Shown here piece after piece: positions 46,592-57,667 of a stretch of DNA of 64,000 nucleotides (position 1 is the first letter of the stretch; every line of letters starts with the position of its first letter). A program made the position numbers and the translations under genes. The notes below the pieces were generated by a model. It did not search any database, was not told the origin of the DNA, and saw nothing but the letters and a program-made list of their open reading frames with translations. This DNA is from Terriglobia bacterium (GTDB lineage Bacteria; Acidobacteriota; Terriglobia; Acidiferrales; UBA7541). The stretch is from contig JAIQFG010000025.1 in assembly GCA_020073375.1 (NCBI GenBank), forward strand, positions 25,157 through 89,156. Reading direction: 5' to 3'.

Positions 46592-47956
46592 TTATTTTTG
46601 CGGGCTCACTGCTGAGCCCGTCACAAACTCGGGCGCTCGGCCCTGGGACCACGGATCGTAGGTTTGCGCAAATCTCATGCGCTCATCGAGCGGCGGATGA
46701 TTGTAGAACCAGAATTTCACCGCGGTCGAGGGGTTCGGCTCTTCCAGATCCGCTTCGCCCAGCACCTGAAAGCTGTGCGCGGCGACCACCGGCGCGTCCG
46801 GGATCAGTCCGTGAATCACTTCCAGGCCGTACTGGTCGGCCTGGTGTTCGAGGTGCCGCGAATAGCCGTTCTCCGCGGGAGTGAACACGAAACCAAAAAT
46901 GGAAAGCAGCAGGAGCAGGATGGGCAGGCTGGCCAGATCGTCCACGCCACGGATGGCCCAGGTTTCTCCCCAGCGCGCCAGCATCCAATGCAGCAGATGA
47001 AACGCGGCATAGAAAAACACCAGCAGCACGCCGCAGGAAAACAGAATTCCATCGAACACGTGCCCCAGGACGTAATGCCCCAATTCGTGGCCGGTGACGA
47101 ACAGGACTTCGTCTTCGGTCATGCGCCGGATGGTGGTGTCCCAGACCACGACGCGCTTGGTTCCGCTGAGCCCTGTGACGTACGCGTTCAGCGCTTTCAG
47201 TTTTGCGCTGGCGATCATCTCGAAAATACGGTCTTCGGGGATCTGCACGCCGGCTCGGGAGGTCATCTGCTCGATGCGCGCGGCCAGTTGCGGCTGCGAA
47301 TTCGCCAGCGGTTCGTATTTATAGAACCAGGGTTCCACGAGGGGCTCGGCCACCGCGCCCAGAATGATCAGCGGGATGGACACCAGCCAGAAATACAGCC
47401 ACCAGCGGCGCGGGCTTTCGCGAATCGCCGCATACAGAATCCAGATCACCAGCACGCCGATGGTTACCTGGATGACTTCGCCCTTGGCCCAGTCCCCGAT
47501 CCAGGATGCCCATCCCTGAATCGATAGCTGGTACTTCAAGGAGAGGCGATGTCCCCAGATCGCGGTGGGCAGGCTGAGGATGTCGATGGTCAGCAGGAGC
47601 AGGGGAGCAAACACGAGAGTCTGCACGAAATTGCCGCTGCCGGCGCGCGCCGCCAGGCTTCGGTATGCGGGAGCCACGCGCAGCAGCAGCAAAAAGGCCA
47701 GCACCAGGACGCCGTACGCGATGTCGAAAAAATAAAGTTCGTGCCGCGCTTCGGCATAGGCGATGGCCTGCGCTTCCTGGGATGGAGTGAGCGTGTAGCC
47801 CTGCACCTGGCCGGATTGCGGCGGCGCCGGGTTTGCGGGTGCGGCGGCAGGCTGCGAGGAAGAAGAAGTTGGAGGCTGCTGCGCGCGAATTTCCCGCGCG
47901 GCGAAAAGTCCGGCCAGCAAGAGCAAGAATGCAATCCGAAATGTTTGACAATTCAC
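46592..47956 (-). CDS. M48 family zinc metalloprotease (Ste24/HtpX-like)
   Basis: A 454-residue membrane protease. Signal-like N-terminus (FLLLLAGLFAAREIRAQQ), then several transmembrane segments. The zinc site HELGH is in TGHELGHYVLGHV, and the third ligand lies in EHQADQYGLEV. AYVTGLSGTKRVVVWDTTIR is typical of the Ste24 CAAX-prenyl-protease-like clade. Probable role in membrane-protein quality control; true CAAX processing is not expected in a bacterium. Confidence 0.9.
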   Translation of the reverse strand: MNCQTFRIAFLLLLAGLFAAREIRAQQPPTSSSSQPAAAPANPAPPQSGQVQGYTLTPSQEAQAIAYAEARHELYFFDIAYGVLVLAFLLLLRVAPAYRSLAARAGSGNFVQTLVFAPLLLLTIDILSLPTAIWGHRLSLKYQLSIQGWASWIGDWAKGEVIQVTIGVLVIWILYAAIRESPRRWWLYFWLVSIPLIILGAVAEPLVEPWFYKYEPLANSQPQLAARIEQMTSRAGVQIPEDRIFEMIASAKLKALNAYVTGLSGTKRVVVWDTTIRRMTEDEVLFVTGHELGHYVLGHVFDGILFSCGVLLVFFYAAFHLLHWMLARWGETWAIRGVDDLASLPILLLLLSIFGFVFTPAENGYSRHLEHQADQYGLEVIHGLIPDAPVVAAHSFQVLGEADLEEPNPSTAVKFWFYNHPPLDERMRFAQTYDPWSQGRAPEFVTGSAVSPQK

Positions 47957-48055
47957 GCGGTGCCCTCCGGCGTTGCGGTCCCCTGCAAGAAATTCCCGTC
48001 GCGGTGGGCGGAGTATGATCCAATCCGCCGAGCGCGCGCAAGCGCGGCGCTCCGC

Positions 48056-48517
48056 TCAGCCGGGATGGGGAGTCTTGAGCGCGTAGTTGCGAATGGCTCC
48101 GCCGGTAGCCACGCCGAAATGAACGGCCGAAGTCCAGCGCTCGAGGCGATGGTGCCTGGTCGCATGGAAAAGGTAAGACACGCCGATTGAGGCCGCCGTG
48201 GCCGCCGCCTCGATTCCTCCGAACAGGGGATGATTGTCCACGATTGAGTTGGTCAGGAACACTTCGTCGATGCCGCGGCGACGAAGATTCATGGTCGAGG
48301 CGTAGTCGAAGGCCCGCCCGGCCCCCACCGCGGCGAACAGCAAATCGTTTTCGCGGTCCCAGAAGCGGTGTACGGGCAGAGGATGGGTTGCGGGTTGCTG
48401 CCGTGGCGCAACGGGATTATCGGGTGCGGCAGGCGGAGCCGTTTGCTGCGCGCGCGCGAGCGGCGCCGTGAGGCATAGCGCCAGGGCAACCAGGCAAGTT
48501 CCAGGCTGCCTTCTCAT
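48056..48517 (-). CDS. Small secreted protein of unknown function
   Basis: A 153-residue protein. ATG 48517 gives a signal peptide (TCLVALALCLTAPLARAQQ); in-frame codons further upstream look non-coding. The mature part contains RFWDRENDLLFAAVGAGRAF, TNSIVDNHPLFGGIEAAATA and SIGVSYLFHATRHHRLERW, which look like paired amphipathic or membrane-associated helices. No family is recognised; it stands alone between the M48 gene and a gap. Confidence 0.65.
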   Translation of the reverse strand: MRRQPGTCLVALALCLTAPLARAQQTAPPAAPDNPVAPRQQPATHPLPVHRFWDRENDLLFAAVGAGRAFDYASTMNLRRRGIDEVFLTNSIVDNHPLFGGIEAAATAASIGVSYLFHATRHHRLERWTSAVHFGVATGGAIRNYALKTPHPG

Positions 48518-48934
48518 CGTAAATCCGTCCTCGCTGATGCGCGTCCCCGCATGGATTGGAATCTTTTCATGAACTCTTCCAGAAATTTGCGCGGCGTCCC
48601 CTTGCCGGAAGCACCGATTGTGGGCAAGGGGGGAAAGGTTGTAAAGAGCGAACGCGATTTTGCCGAATGGAGGAGGGAGCGCGCAAATTTCAGATGTTTT
48701 CCGGGCGGGGAGGCGCGAACCCGGCAGGCCAAGTGAGGCGGTCGGCAACCGTACCACTAGGAATTGTATCTTTACTCTTGACGCCACAAGAGCCGAGGCG
48801 CAAAATCCACGCAACTTTTCCCGATGATGTTCCGGTTCGAGGCAAACAGGGGAAGCCGGCTCGGAAAAAGATTGCGCGTGGAAGCAACGGGTGCGGGCTC
48901 TATTTGGCACCCGCCTGAATAAAAGGGGGAAACA
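48518..48934. other. Intergenic region, nothing recognised
   Basis: About 417 bases between divergent genes. Several overlapping open frames exist on both strands but none has a ribosome site or coding-like composition. Promoters for both neighbours should lie here. Confidence 0.35.
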
Positions 48935-49153
48935 GTGCAGTATTTGCCGGGCTGGACTGTGCAATGCATCAATCCGGAATGCGCCGCGCGAGGCCACTGG
49001 CTGCGCGCGGGCGATTCCGCTGGAGAATTTTGCAGCAACTGTAGCGCGCCGCTGCACAACGTACCGCCTCCGCTGGCCCCGCGCCTGCGGATGCGTCCTC
49101 GCTCGCTGGGCAGTTACCGTCCGCAGGGCCGCCCCTCCGGGCGCCCCAGGTAA
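48935..49153 (+). CDS. Small zinc-ribbon protein
   Basis: A 72-residue protein with GTG start and AAGGGGG about 8 bases upstream. Two CxxC-type pairs, CINPEC and CSNC, form a likely zinc ribbon (TVQCINPECAARGHWLRA to EFCSNCSAPLHNVPPPL). A basic tail (RLRMRPRSLGSYRPQGR) follows. I believe it belongs to a set of short acidobacterial ribbon proteins, but no function is known. Confidence 0.6.
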   Translation: MQYLPGWTVQCINPECAARGHWLRAGDSAGEFCSNCSAPLHNVPPPLAPRLRMRPRSLGSYRPQGRPSGRPR

Positions 49154-49474
49154 CCGTTCGAGCCGAGCATTTGGGCCAGCTCGCCCCGATGATCCCGTCG
49201 GGGCGAGCCGTCCCCGCCTCTTCTCACAACCCCAGGCCGGGAATATTTTTCAGTCAAAAGAAAAAGTGATTCCTCACCCAGATAACGGGTTCGGAATGAC
49301 GATGTCGCGGGTGCGCTTTAGCCCATCGGGGCGTGACGCGCAGGAATATCCGCAAGGCAGCGACCGTATACTTCGCGCGGTCCGTCCGAAACTGTTGAAC
49401 CCCCGCTCTCCCGCGTGCTAGCCTACGCGCAGATAGGCCCTTCCAATTTGCGCGCGAAGTTTGGGGAACCGTTC
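49154..49474. other. Intergenic region with a partial GTCATTCC-type repeat
   Basis: A 38-base remnant at 49263-49300 (GTGATTCCTCACCC and TTCGGAATGAC) belongs to the family at 25394 and 29356. The rest of this 320-base gap shows no gene or clear promoter. Confidence 0.4.
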
Positions 49475-52351
<2,877 letters not shown>

Positions 52352-52530
52352 ATTCTTTTTTCGCGGGCAACCGCTGCACCAAAATGGTGCATCTCAACCT
52401 GCGTTCGAACGGTAGTCGCTTGTTTCGGACGATTTGGGATCCCTCAGGGTGGGGTTCTCCGTTTCGTTCACTAAGGATCTGCGCCAGCCCGCAGCATCCA
52501 AAATTCATAAATTAAGGGGAGATAAGAAAC

Positions 52531-53079
52531 ATGCGTAAACTTTTATGCGTTTTGGGGTTGGTGTGCCTGGCGAGCGTTGGAGCGGCGGCGCAGGATGTTC
52601 CGAGAGTGGATCTGTTCGGCGGATATTCCTATGTGCATACCGGCCCGGGCGTCTCGGCGTCCGCATTCAACGCCAATGGCGGCGTGGGTTCGATTGCGCT
52701 GAACCTCACCAGCTGGGGCGGCCTGGTCGGCGAAGTGGGCGGAATCCACGCCACCAAGATTGGCCTTACTGACGTCGACGCGACAGCCTTGACGTTTCTG
52801 GCCGGCCCCAAGATTGCCCTCTTTCAAGGCTCCAGTCTTTCTCCCTTCGTGCAGGCGCTCGCGGGAGTGGTGCGCACGGATCCCGGATTCAATCAAACGC
52901 CAAACACGCATTACACCTTTGCGTTCAGCCCGGGAGCGGGCATCGACTGGAACGCCACGCGCCACTTCGGCATTCGCCTCGGCCAGGTGGATTACCTGCT
53001 GACCCGAATTCCGACGTCCACTAATCAGGTGAACTGGAATAATTTCCGGTATTCCGCGGGAGTCGTTTTCCGGTTCTAG
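52531..53079 (+). CDS. Small outer-membrane beta-barrel protein
   Basis: A 182-residue protein with AAGGGGAG upstream. Signal peptide KLLCVLGLVCLASVGAAAQ precedes an OmpA/OmpW-like barrel: RVDLFGGYSYVHTGPGVSA, IALNLTSWGGLVGEVGGIHA, FSPGAGIDWNATRHFGIRLG. It ends SAGVVFRF, whose last residue is Phe, as expected for BAM-inserted barrels. Function unknown. Confidence 0.85.
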   Translation: MRKLLCVLGLVCLASVGAAAQDVPRVDLFGGYSYVHTGPGVSASAFNANGGVGSIALNLTSWGGLVGEVGGIHATKIGLTDVDATALTFLAGPKIALFQGSSLSPFVQALAGVVRTDPGFNQTPNTHYTFAFSPGAGIDWNATRHFGIRLGQVDYLLTRIPTSTNQVNWNNFRYSAGVVFRF

Positions 53080-53102
53080 ATTTGATTTGGCGATCTTGTC
53101 GG

Positions 53103-53134
53103 CGTAGGGGCACGGCACTGCCGCGTGCCCCTAC
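53103..53134. repeat. REP palindrome, GTAG-GGGCACGGC subfamily
   Basis: GTAGGGGCACGGCACTGCCG followed by CGTGCCCCTAC, imperfect palindrome just after the barrel gene. Confidence 0.75.
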
Positions 53135-53182
53135 GCGCCGTGCGCAAATGGTTTGCAAGGAAGCAAATTTTCACGGGCCTAT

Positions 53183-53245
53183 GTAGCGCCCGCCTTCAGG
53201 CGGGCAATCCTGCGGCGCGTGTGCCCGCCTGAAGGCGGGCGCTAC
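53183..53245. repeat. REP/BIME element, subfamily GTAG-CGCCCGCC
   Basis: GTAGCGCCCGCCTTCAGGCG and its inverted copy ending GGGCGCTAC, 63 bases, third copy of this subfamily. Directly follows the previous REP. Confidence 0.8.
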
Positions 53246-53315
53246 ATGGGCCAAGGCAAGATTCTCGTGCGAGCTCTCCCGGCGCCGCTTGAGGAGGGGC
53301 CGCGCCGGGACCACG

Positions 53316-53347
53316 AAGGGCCGAAGCACCGACATCCTTCGGCCCTT
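53316..53347. terminator. Hairpin between convergent genes
   Basis: An 11-bp stem AAGGGCCGAAG/CTTCGGCCCTT with a 10-base loop, 21 bases past the end of the minus-strand TonB gene. Probable terminator for that gene. Confidence 0.55.
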
Positions 53348-53367
53348 TCCTGCCTGCGTGTGTTGAT

Positions 53368-54162
53368 CTATTGCTGTAATCGAAAAATCACGGTGATCGT
53401 GGTTTCCACTTCCACGGGCTCACCGTTCAAAAGCGTGGGACGATAGCGCCATTGGCGGACGGCGTCCAGCGCGACTTTCACCAGCAGAGGATGGCCGCTA
53501 AGGACGTCAAGCGACGTGATGCTGCCGTCGCGGCTGATGATCGCGTGCAGCACGACCGCGCCTTGCAGTTTGATTTGCTGAGCGAGTGACGGGTAGCGAG
53601 GCTCGATGCGCGAGATCAGTTGCGCCTGCACCACGCCTTCGCTCAATTTCACGGGACGATTCTCTTCCGGCTTTCGGATAATGGTTGGCTGCGGCAAGTT
53701 TGGTAGTTGGATGCTGCCGATGGTTGGTGCGCCGGGGTCGGGCTGCTCCGCATCGGAAGAAGCACCATTGAGACCTGGGTCCCCTTCCGCGCTTTCCGTA
53801 ACCGGTTTCCGTGGTGAAGCAACCTGGCCCACGTCATATCGTACGATGTCATTGTTGTGGTTCATCGGAGAAGTCGATGGTGCGTGAGGGCGCACTTCGA
53901 CAACATGTGGGTGTCTGGCGCCGAAGAGATACACGCCGGGGGTTTGCTGGGAAAGCTTCGGCTGGGCGACGCTGGTCAGTATCGGGATGACGATCAGCAG
54001 CGCGAGCGCCACGGTCTCGATGGCAAACGAAATTCCGAGCGCTTTGCGCCGCCGGCGGCGCCCGCTTGAAATTGCCGCCGCGTCACCGTCGAAAAGGCAG
54101 CGGTCGAGCAGATTTTGCGGGGTTGGGGGAACCTGTGCGTTCTCTTCTTTCGCTGGGTGCAT
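53368..54162 (-). CDS. TonB-like energy transducer
   Basis: A 264-residue protein. ATG 54162 is chosen because AAGGAG sits 5 bases before it; in-frame codons further upstream are not needed. A basic stretch (SSGRRRRRK) precedes one membrane helix (ISFAIETVALALLIVIPILT). A periplasmic linker follows, then a TonB C-terminal domain: PRYPSLAQQIKLQGAVVLHA, SLDVLSGHPLLVKVALDAVR and QWRYRPTLLNGEPVEVET. It probably couples inner-membrane energy to an outer-membrane receptor; no ExbB/ExbD is in the window. Confidence 0.88.
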   Translation of the reverse strand: MHPAKEENAQVPPTPQNLLDRCLFDGDAAAISSGRRRRRKALGISFAIETVALALLIVIPILTSVAQPKLSQQTPGVYLFGARHPHVVEVRPHAPSTSPMNHNNDIVRYDVGQVASPRKPVTESAEGDPGLNGASSDAEQPDPGAPTIGSIQLPNLPQPTIIRKPEENRPVKLSEGVVQAQLISRIEPRYPSLAQQIKLQGAVVLHAIISRDGSITSLDVLSGHPLLVKVALDAVRQWRYRPTLLNGEPVEVETTITVIFRLQQ

Positions 54163-54559
54163 GGACGCTCCTTGATAAGGTGGGCTCCAAGTAGAGCCCA
54201 CACCCGTCATTCGCGGGCCTGCCTTGGCAGACACGCTTTAAATTCCGGCGGCGCCCCGGGGTGCCCTGGGCGCCGCCGTTCGCAGGGATGATGAGGAGCG
54301 CGCCCTCGGTAAGTTTGACACCGGACCGTCCGTGAAGTTCCCATAGCGCCCGAGCCGCTTGTCCACCGTCACCAGATCGCCTAACCCGCTTATTACCAAT
54401 GAGTTGTAATTTTCGTCCGAAATGCACCAATTTCCCCTACCGGCGCATCACATACTTAGTTTTGCTGATTGGGTACGGGATCCGCTTTCACGCTGCTCGA
54501 TTTTCCCGCAGGGGAAAGTGAACCGCGGAACTCGACGGAACAGGGAAGGTATACAGGTC

Positions 54560-54871
54560 ATGAGTCTTCATTCGAAAGAGGCGGTTGGAGTTCGTTATAC
54601 GGGTTGGGCTGCGCTGGGCCGGGATCCTCAGGAAGACACGGTGGAATACAACTGTCCTTACTGCGGAGAGCGCGGAATGAAATCGGCGCGGCGCACCCAC
54701 GATCAGTACCACTTTACCGATGGGTTCCTTCAGGATTTGCAGGGCGAGATGGCCGCGTGCCGTTCTTGCCGCCATTCGCTGCGAATCGCTCCGGTCGTAA
54801 TGCTGCACGACCAGGACGAGAAGCGGCGGTTTGAAGGGGTGTTTTCAACCGAGCTGGTTTCATCGAATTAA
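54560..54871 (+). CDS. Small zinc-ribbon protein
   Basis: A 103-residue protein from ATG 54560, with GGAAGG about 10 bases upstream. Cysteine pairs CPYCGERG and CRSCRHSLRI form a probable zinc ribbon. Between them is THDQYHFTDGFLQDLQGEM. Function unknown. A strong terminator follows. Confidence 0.65.
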   Translation: MSLHSKEAVGVRYTGWAALGRDPQEDTVEYNCPYCGERGMKSARRTHDQYHFTDGFLQDLQGEMAACRSCRHSLRIAPVVMLHDQDEKRRFEGVFSTELVSSN

Positions 54872-54900
54872 GTTTGCGATTGGATTTCGAGAAAAACAGG

Positions 54901-54936
54901 AACGGGCCGGCCATCGTGGCCGGCCCGTTTTTGTTT
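54901..54936 (+). terminator. Rho-independent terminator after the zinc-ribbon gene
   Basis: A 12-bp stem AACGGGCCGGCC/GGCCGGCCCGTT with a 5-base loop, followed by TTTTTGTTTT. The clearest intrinsic terminator in the window. Confidence 0.9.
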
Positions 54937-54978
54937 TGAATCCGCAATTTGAGCGGAAGATTTACGGGTCTTGCAAAA

Positions 54979-55007
54979 GTAGGGGCACGGCACTGCCGTG
55001 CCCCTAC
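54979..55007. repeat. REP palindrome, GTAG-GGGCACGGC subfamily
   Basis: GTAGGGGCACGGCACTGCCG then TGCCCCTAC, an almost perfect palindrome with both GTAG and CTAC ends. Confidence 0.8.
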
Positions 55008-55042
55008 GGCGAATGCGCATAATCGTTTAGGGGAAATCAGAG

Positions 55043-55336
55043 TTAGCGGCGATCGCCATCATGGTCGTGATCATCGCGGTCGCGCCAGTGGTTGCCGAAT
55101 TTCCGCTCGCACCTTTCGCGAGCTTCGCCCAGTTCGTGGCGGTCGTGGTTTACCTGCTTGCTGTATTCGCCGTAGCGATGGATGTCTCGGTCCAGGCGGT
55201 CTTCCCATTTATCGACATTTCTGCGGCAACTGTCGAAGCTGTCCGCGCGGGCCGTGGCTGCGCCACCCAAAAACAGAAGTCCTCCGGCCAGAACGGAAGA
55301 GAGCGCTGCGTGCTTGAGCGTTTTTGACCAGACCAT
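55043..55336 (-). CDS. Small secreted acidic-histidine-rich protein
   Basis: A 97-residue protein with GGAGGTGCCC immediately before ATG 55336. Signal peptide ALSSVLAGGLLFLGGAATARA precedes a charged helical region (CRRNVDKWEDRLDRDIHRYG, HDRHELGEARERCERKFGNH). The tail WRDRDDHDHDGDRR is rich in His and Asp and might bind divalent metal, though this is only a guess. Function unknown. Confidence 0.7.
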   Translation of the reverse strand: MVWSKTLKHAALSSVLAGGLLFLGGAATARADSFDSCRRNVDKWEDRLDRDIHRYGEYSKQVNHDRHELGEARERCERKFGNHWRDRDDHDHDGDRR

Positions 55337-55481
55337 AGGGCACCTCCGTGGTGCGTTCGCTGGCCCGGGGCTGGTCCGGGATCTTTGCCATACAGTAATT
55401 TAGATCGTGCCAAATGGCCCGCAGGTTGTCCGCGGCATGCGGAAATTGTAAGGCGGAATTTTCCAGGGATCACGCGACGCG

Positions 55482-56330
55482 CTACTGCAGCAGCGTATCG
55501 GGCTCCAGGTGATGTTTTTCGAGGTCGTCGCGCACGCGCTGGAAGGCCTCGTCCACATTGTCCGCGAATTGCAGCAGGTCGTATTCGTGCTGGTTGATGG
55601 TGCCGCAGCGCAGCATGTGTTTCCAGTCGAGGACGCGGTCCCAATACTTGCGGCCGTAGATCAGGATCAGATTGCGGCGCTGCAATTTTCCGGTCTGCAT
55701 CAGGGTGAGCATTTCCCAAAGCTCGTCCATGGTGCCGAAGCCGCCGGGAAACACGATCAGGGCCTTGGCGAGCTGCGCGAACCACAATTTGCGCATGAAG
55801 AAATAATGGAACATGAAACTGAGTTCGGGACTGATGTAGTCGTTGGGCCGCTGCTCGTGCGGCAGCTGAATGCTCAGGCCGATGGATTTTCCTCCGGCCT
55901 CGGCGGCGCCCAGGTTGGCCGCCTCCATGATTCCGGGGCCGCCTCCCGAGCAGATCACGAAACGCCGCGGATGGTCTCCGAGTGACATGGCCCAAGAAGT
56001 AATCCGGCGGGAAAGCTCGCGGGCCTCTTCGTAGTAGCGGGACATCTCCAGGGCCGATTTGGCGTCGCGCAGTGAAGCGCGGTATTCGAGCGTGGCATGC
56101 CGCCGCTTTTCCTTGCGAAGCTTGTGCAAGTGCTCCAGGGCGTGGTTGCGCGAACGGATGCGCGCCGAGCCGAACATGACGATCGTGTCGCCCACTTTTT
56201 CGCGGCGCAGGCGCTCAAGCGGATCAATGTACTCGGTCATGATGCGCACGGGCCGCGCCGGCAGGCTCTCCATGAACAGCGGATCGCGATAGGGCGGATC
56301 GATTTCCCGGGGATGGCGCTTACGGCTCAT
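55482..56330 (-). CDS. LOG-family (TIGR00730-type) nucleotide 5'-monophosphate phosphoribohydrolase-like protein
   Basis: A 282-residue Rossmann-like protein. The LOG signature PGGFGTMDELWEM is intact, together with FVICSGGGPGIMEAANLGAA, RPNDYISPELSFMFHYFFMR and LRREKVGDTIVMFGSARI. LOG enzymes split cytokinin-type nucleotides or other nucleoside monophosphates; many bacterial members act on purine nucleotides. It is longer than the short LOG type because of an added N-terminal region. Substrate not determined. Confidence 0.88.
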   Translation of the reverse strand: MSRKRHPREIDPPYRDPLFMESLPARPVRIMTEYIDPLERLRREKVGDTIVMFGSARIRSRNHALEHLHKLRKEKRRHATLEYRASLRDAKSALEMSRYYEEARELSRRITSWAMSLGDHPRRFVICSGGGPGIMEAANLGAAEAGGKSIGLSIQLPHEQRPNDYISPELSFMFHYFFMRKLWFAQLAKALIVFPGGFGTMDELWEMLTLMQTGKLQRRNLILIYGRKYWDRVLDWKHMLRCGTINQHEYDLLQFADNVDEAFQRVRDDLEKHHLEPDTLLQ

Positions 56331-56517
56331 GAAACCTCCACGTGCATGGGTGCGGGCCCGCCGCTGCGGGCCTTTGCGAATGTGATGCGATTATTAATTC
56401 TACGCAACCGCAAGGACCAAACACCAGCGGCACGCGGCCGGCAGGTTCCCTTCCGGCACCAGCCGGCGCGGCCAACTCGCGGGGGAAATCCCGCCTCCAA
56501 GGGAGTAGACTGGAGGC

Positions 56518-57642
56518 ATGAACTTGAGACGAATGCTCGTACCGGGCCTGGCGGCGCTTGCTGCGGTAAGCGGATGGTGCGCGGCATCCGCGCGCGCCCA
56601 GGAAACGCAAGGGCCCATCGCTCCAAAGCCCGGCGTGGCAGTCCAGAAGGCTCCGGAAGGGGCCATTCGCGTGAGGGTGCAGTCGGTAACTACTCCGGTC
56701 ACTGTTCGCGATGCCAGGAATGAACTGGTTCTGGATCTGCGCAAGGAAAATTTCCACGTGACCGACAACGGAGTCGATCAAACAATCGACTCGTTCGACA
56801 TGGGCGGGGAGCCGCTTTCGGTCGTGCTGCTTTTGGAGAGCAGTTCGCGCGTCGCGCCGCTGCTGCCCGCTGTCCGGAAATCTGGAATTGTATTCACGCA
56901 GACGGTGGTCGGCACGTCGGGCGCCGCCGCCGTGATGGCCTATGACGACGGCGTGCAGAATGTCCAGCCCTTCACCAGGAATCACGACTGGATCGAAAAA
57001 GCGATTACCACGCTGAAAACGGGGAACAGCGGCGCGAAATTGTACGACGCGATGTCCAAGGCCGTGGAATTGCTCCGCGGCCAATCCGCGCAGCGGCGAC
57101 GCGTCCTCATCGTGTTGGGTGAAGCGCAGGACACCGGCAGCGAGGAAAAACTCGGCGAGGTGCTGCGCCAGGCGCAACTGTCCAACATCGTGATCTACGG
57201 CGTGGGGCTTTCCTCCACGGCGGCGGCGTTGCGCTCCGACCAGCAGCCATCTGCCACGCGTCCGGCCACTCCTGAGGGCACATTTGGCGCGCCGCCCGCG
57301 CCCGGCACGGCGCAAACGCCCACCAGCGAGGCCCAAAAGGCCGGCAACATCGACCTGACAGCGCTGGCGGAATGGGCCGTGCGCAATGCCAAGGCGGTGG
57401 TGAAGGATCGCCCGCTGGAAGTCGCCACGACCGGCACCGGCGGAATGTTTGAATCCACGTTTCGCGACCGCACCATCGAAAACGCCATCGACTCCATCGG
57501 CGGCGAATTGAACGCGCAGTACACGCTGAGCTACCAGCCCGCAAAATCCGGCGACCCCGGCTATCACCGGATCAAGGTCACAGTGGATCGCGCGGGCGTG
57601 AACGTCCGCACACGGCCTGGATATTATCTGGAAGGAAATTAG
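56518..57642 (+). CDS. VWFA-related secreted protein, acidobacterial type, copy 1
   Basis: A 374-residue protein with signal peptide (MLVPGLAALAAVSGWCAAS). A VWA domain spans about 85-345: FHVTDNGVDQTIDSFDMG, LSVVLLLESSSRVAPLLPAV, KRRVLIVLGEAQDTGSEEK-like core and SIGGELNAQYTLSYQPAKSG. This layout matches the acidobacterial VWFA-related domain family (TIGR03436). The MIDAS Asp of DxSxS is replaced (ESSSR), so metal binding is doubtful. It is followed 26 bases later by a paralogue, suggesting tandem duplication. Confidence 0.88.
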   Translation: MNLRRMLVPGLAALAAVSGWCAASARAQETQGPIAPKPGVAVQKAPEGAIRVRVQSVTTPVTVRDARNELVLDLRKENFHVTDNGVDQTIDSFDMGGEPLSVVLLLESSSRVAPLLPAVRKSGIVFTQTVVGTSGAAAVMAYDDGVQNVQPFTRNHDWIEKAITTLKTGNSGAKLYDAMSKAVELLRGQSAQRRRVLIVLGEAQDTGSEEKLGEVLRQAQLSNIVIYGVGLSSTAAALRSDQQPSATRPATPEGTFGAPPAPGTAQTPTSEAQKAGNIDLTALAEWAVRNAKAVVKDRPLEVATTGTGGMFESTFRDRTIENAIDSIGGELNAQYTLSYQPAKSGDPGYHRIKVTVDRAGVNVRTRPGYYLEGN

Positions 57643-57667
57643 AATCCTCGCCTTAAACTTCCGGCTC

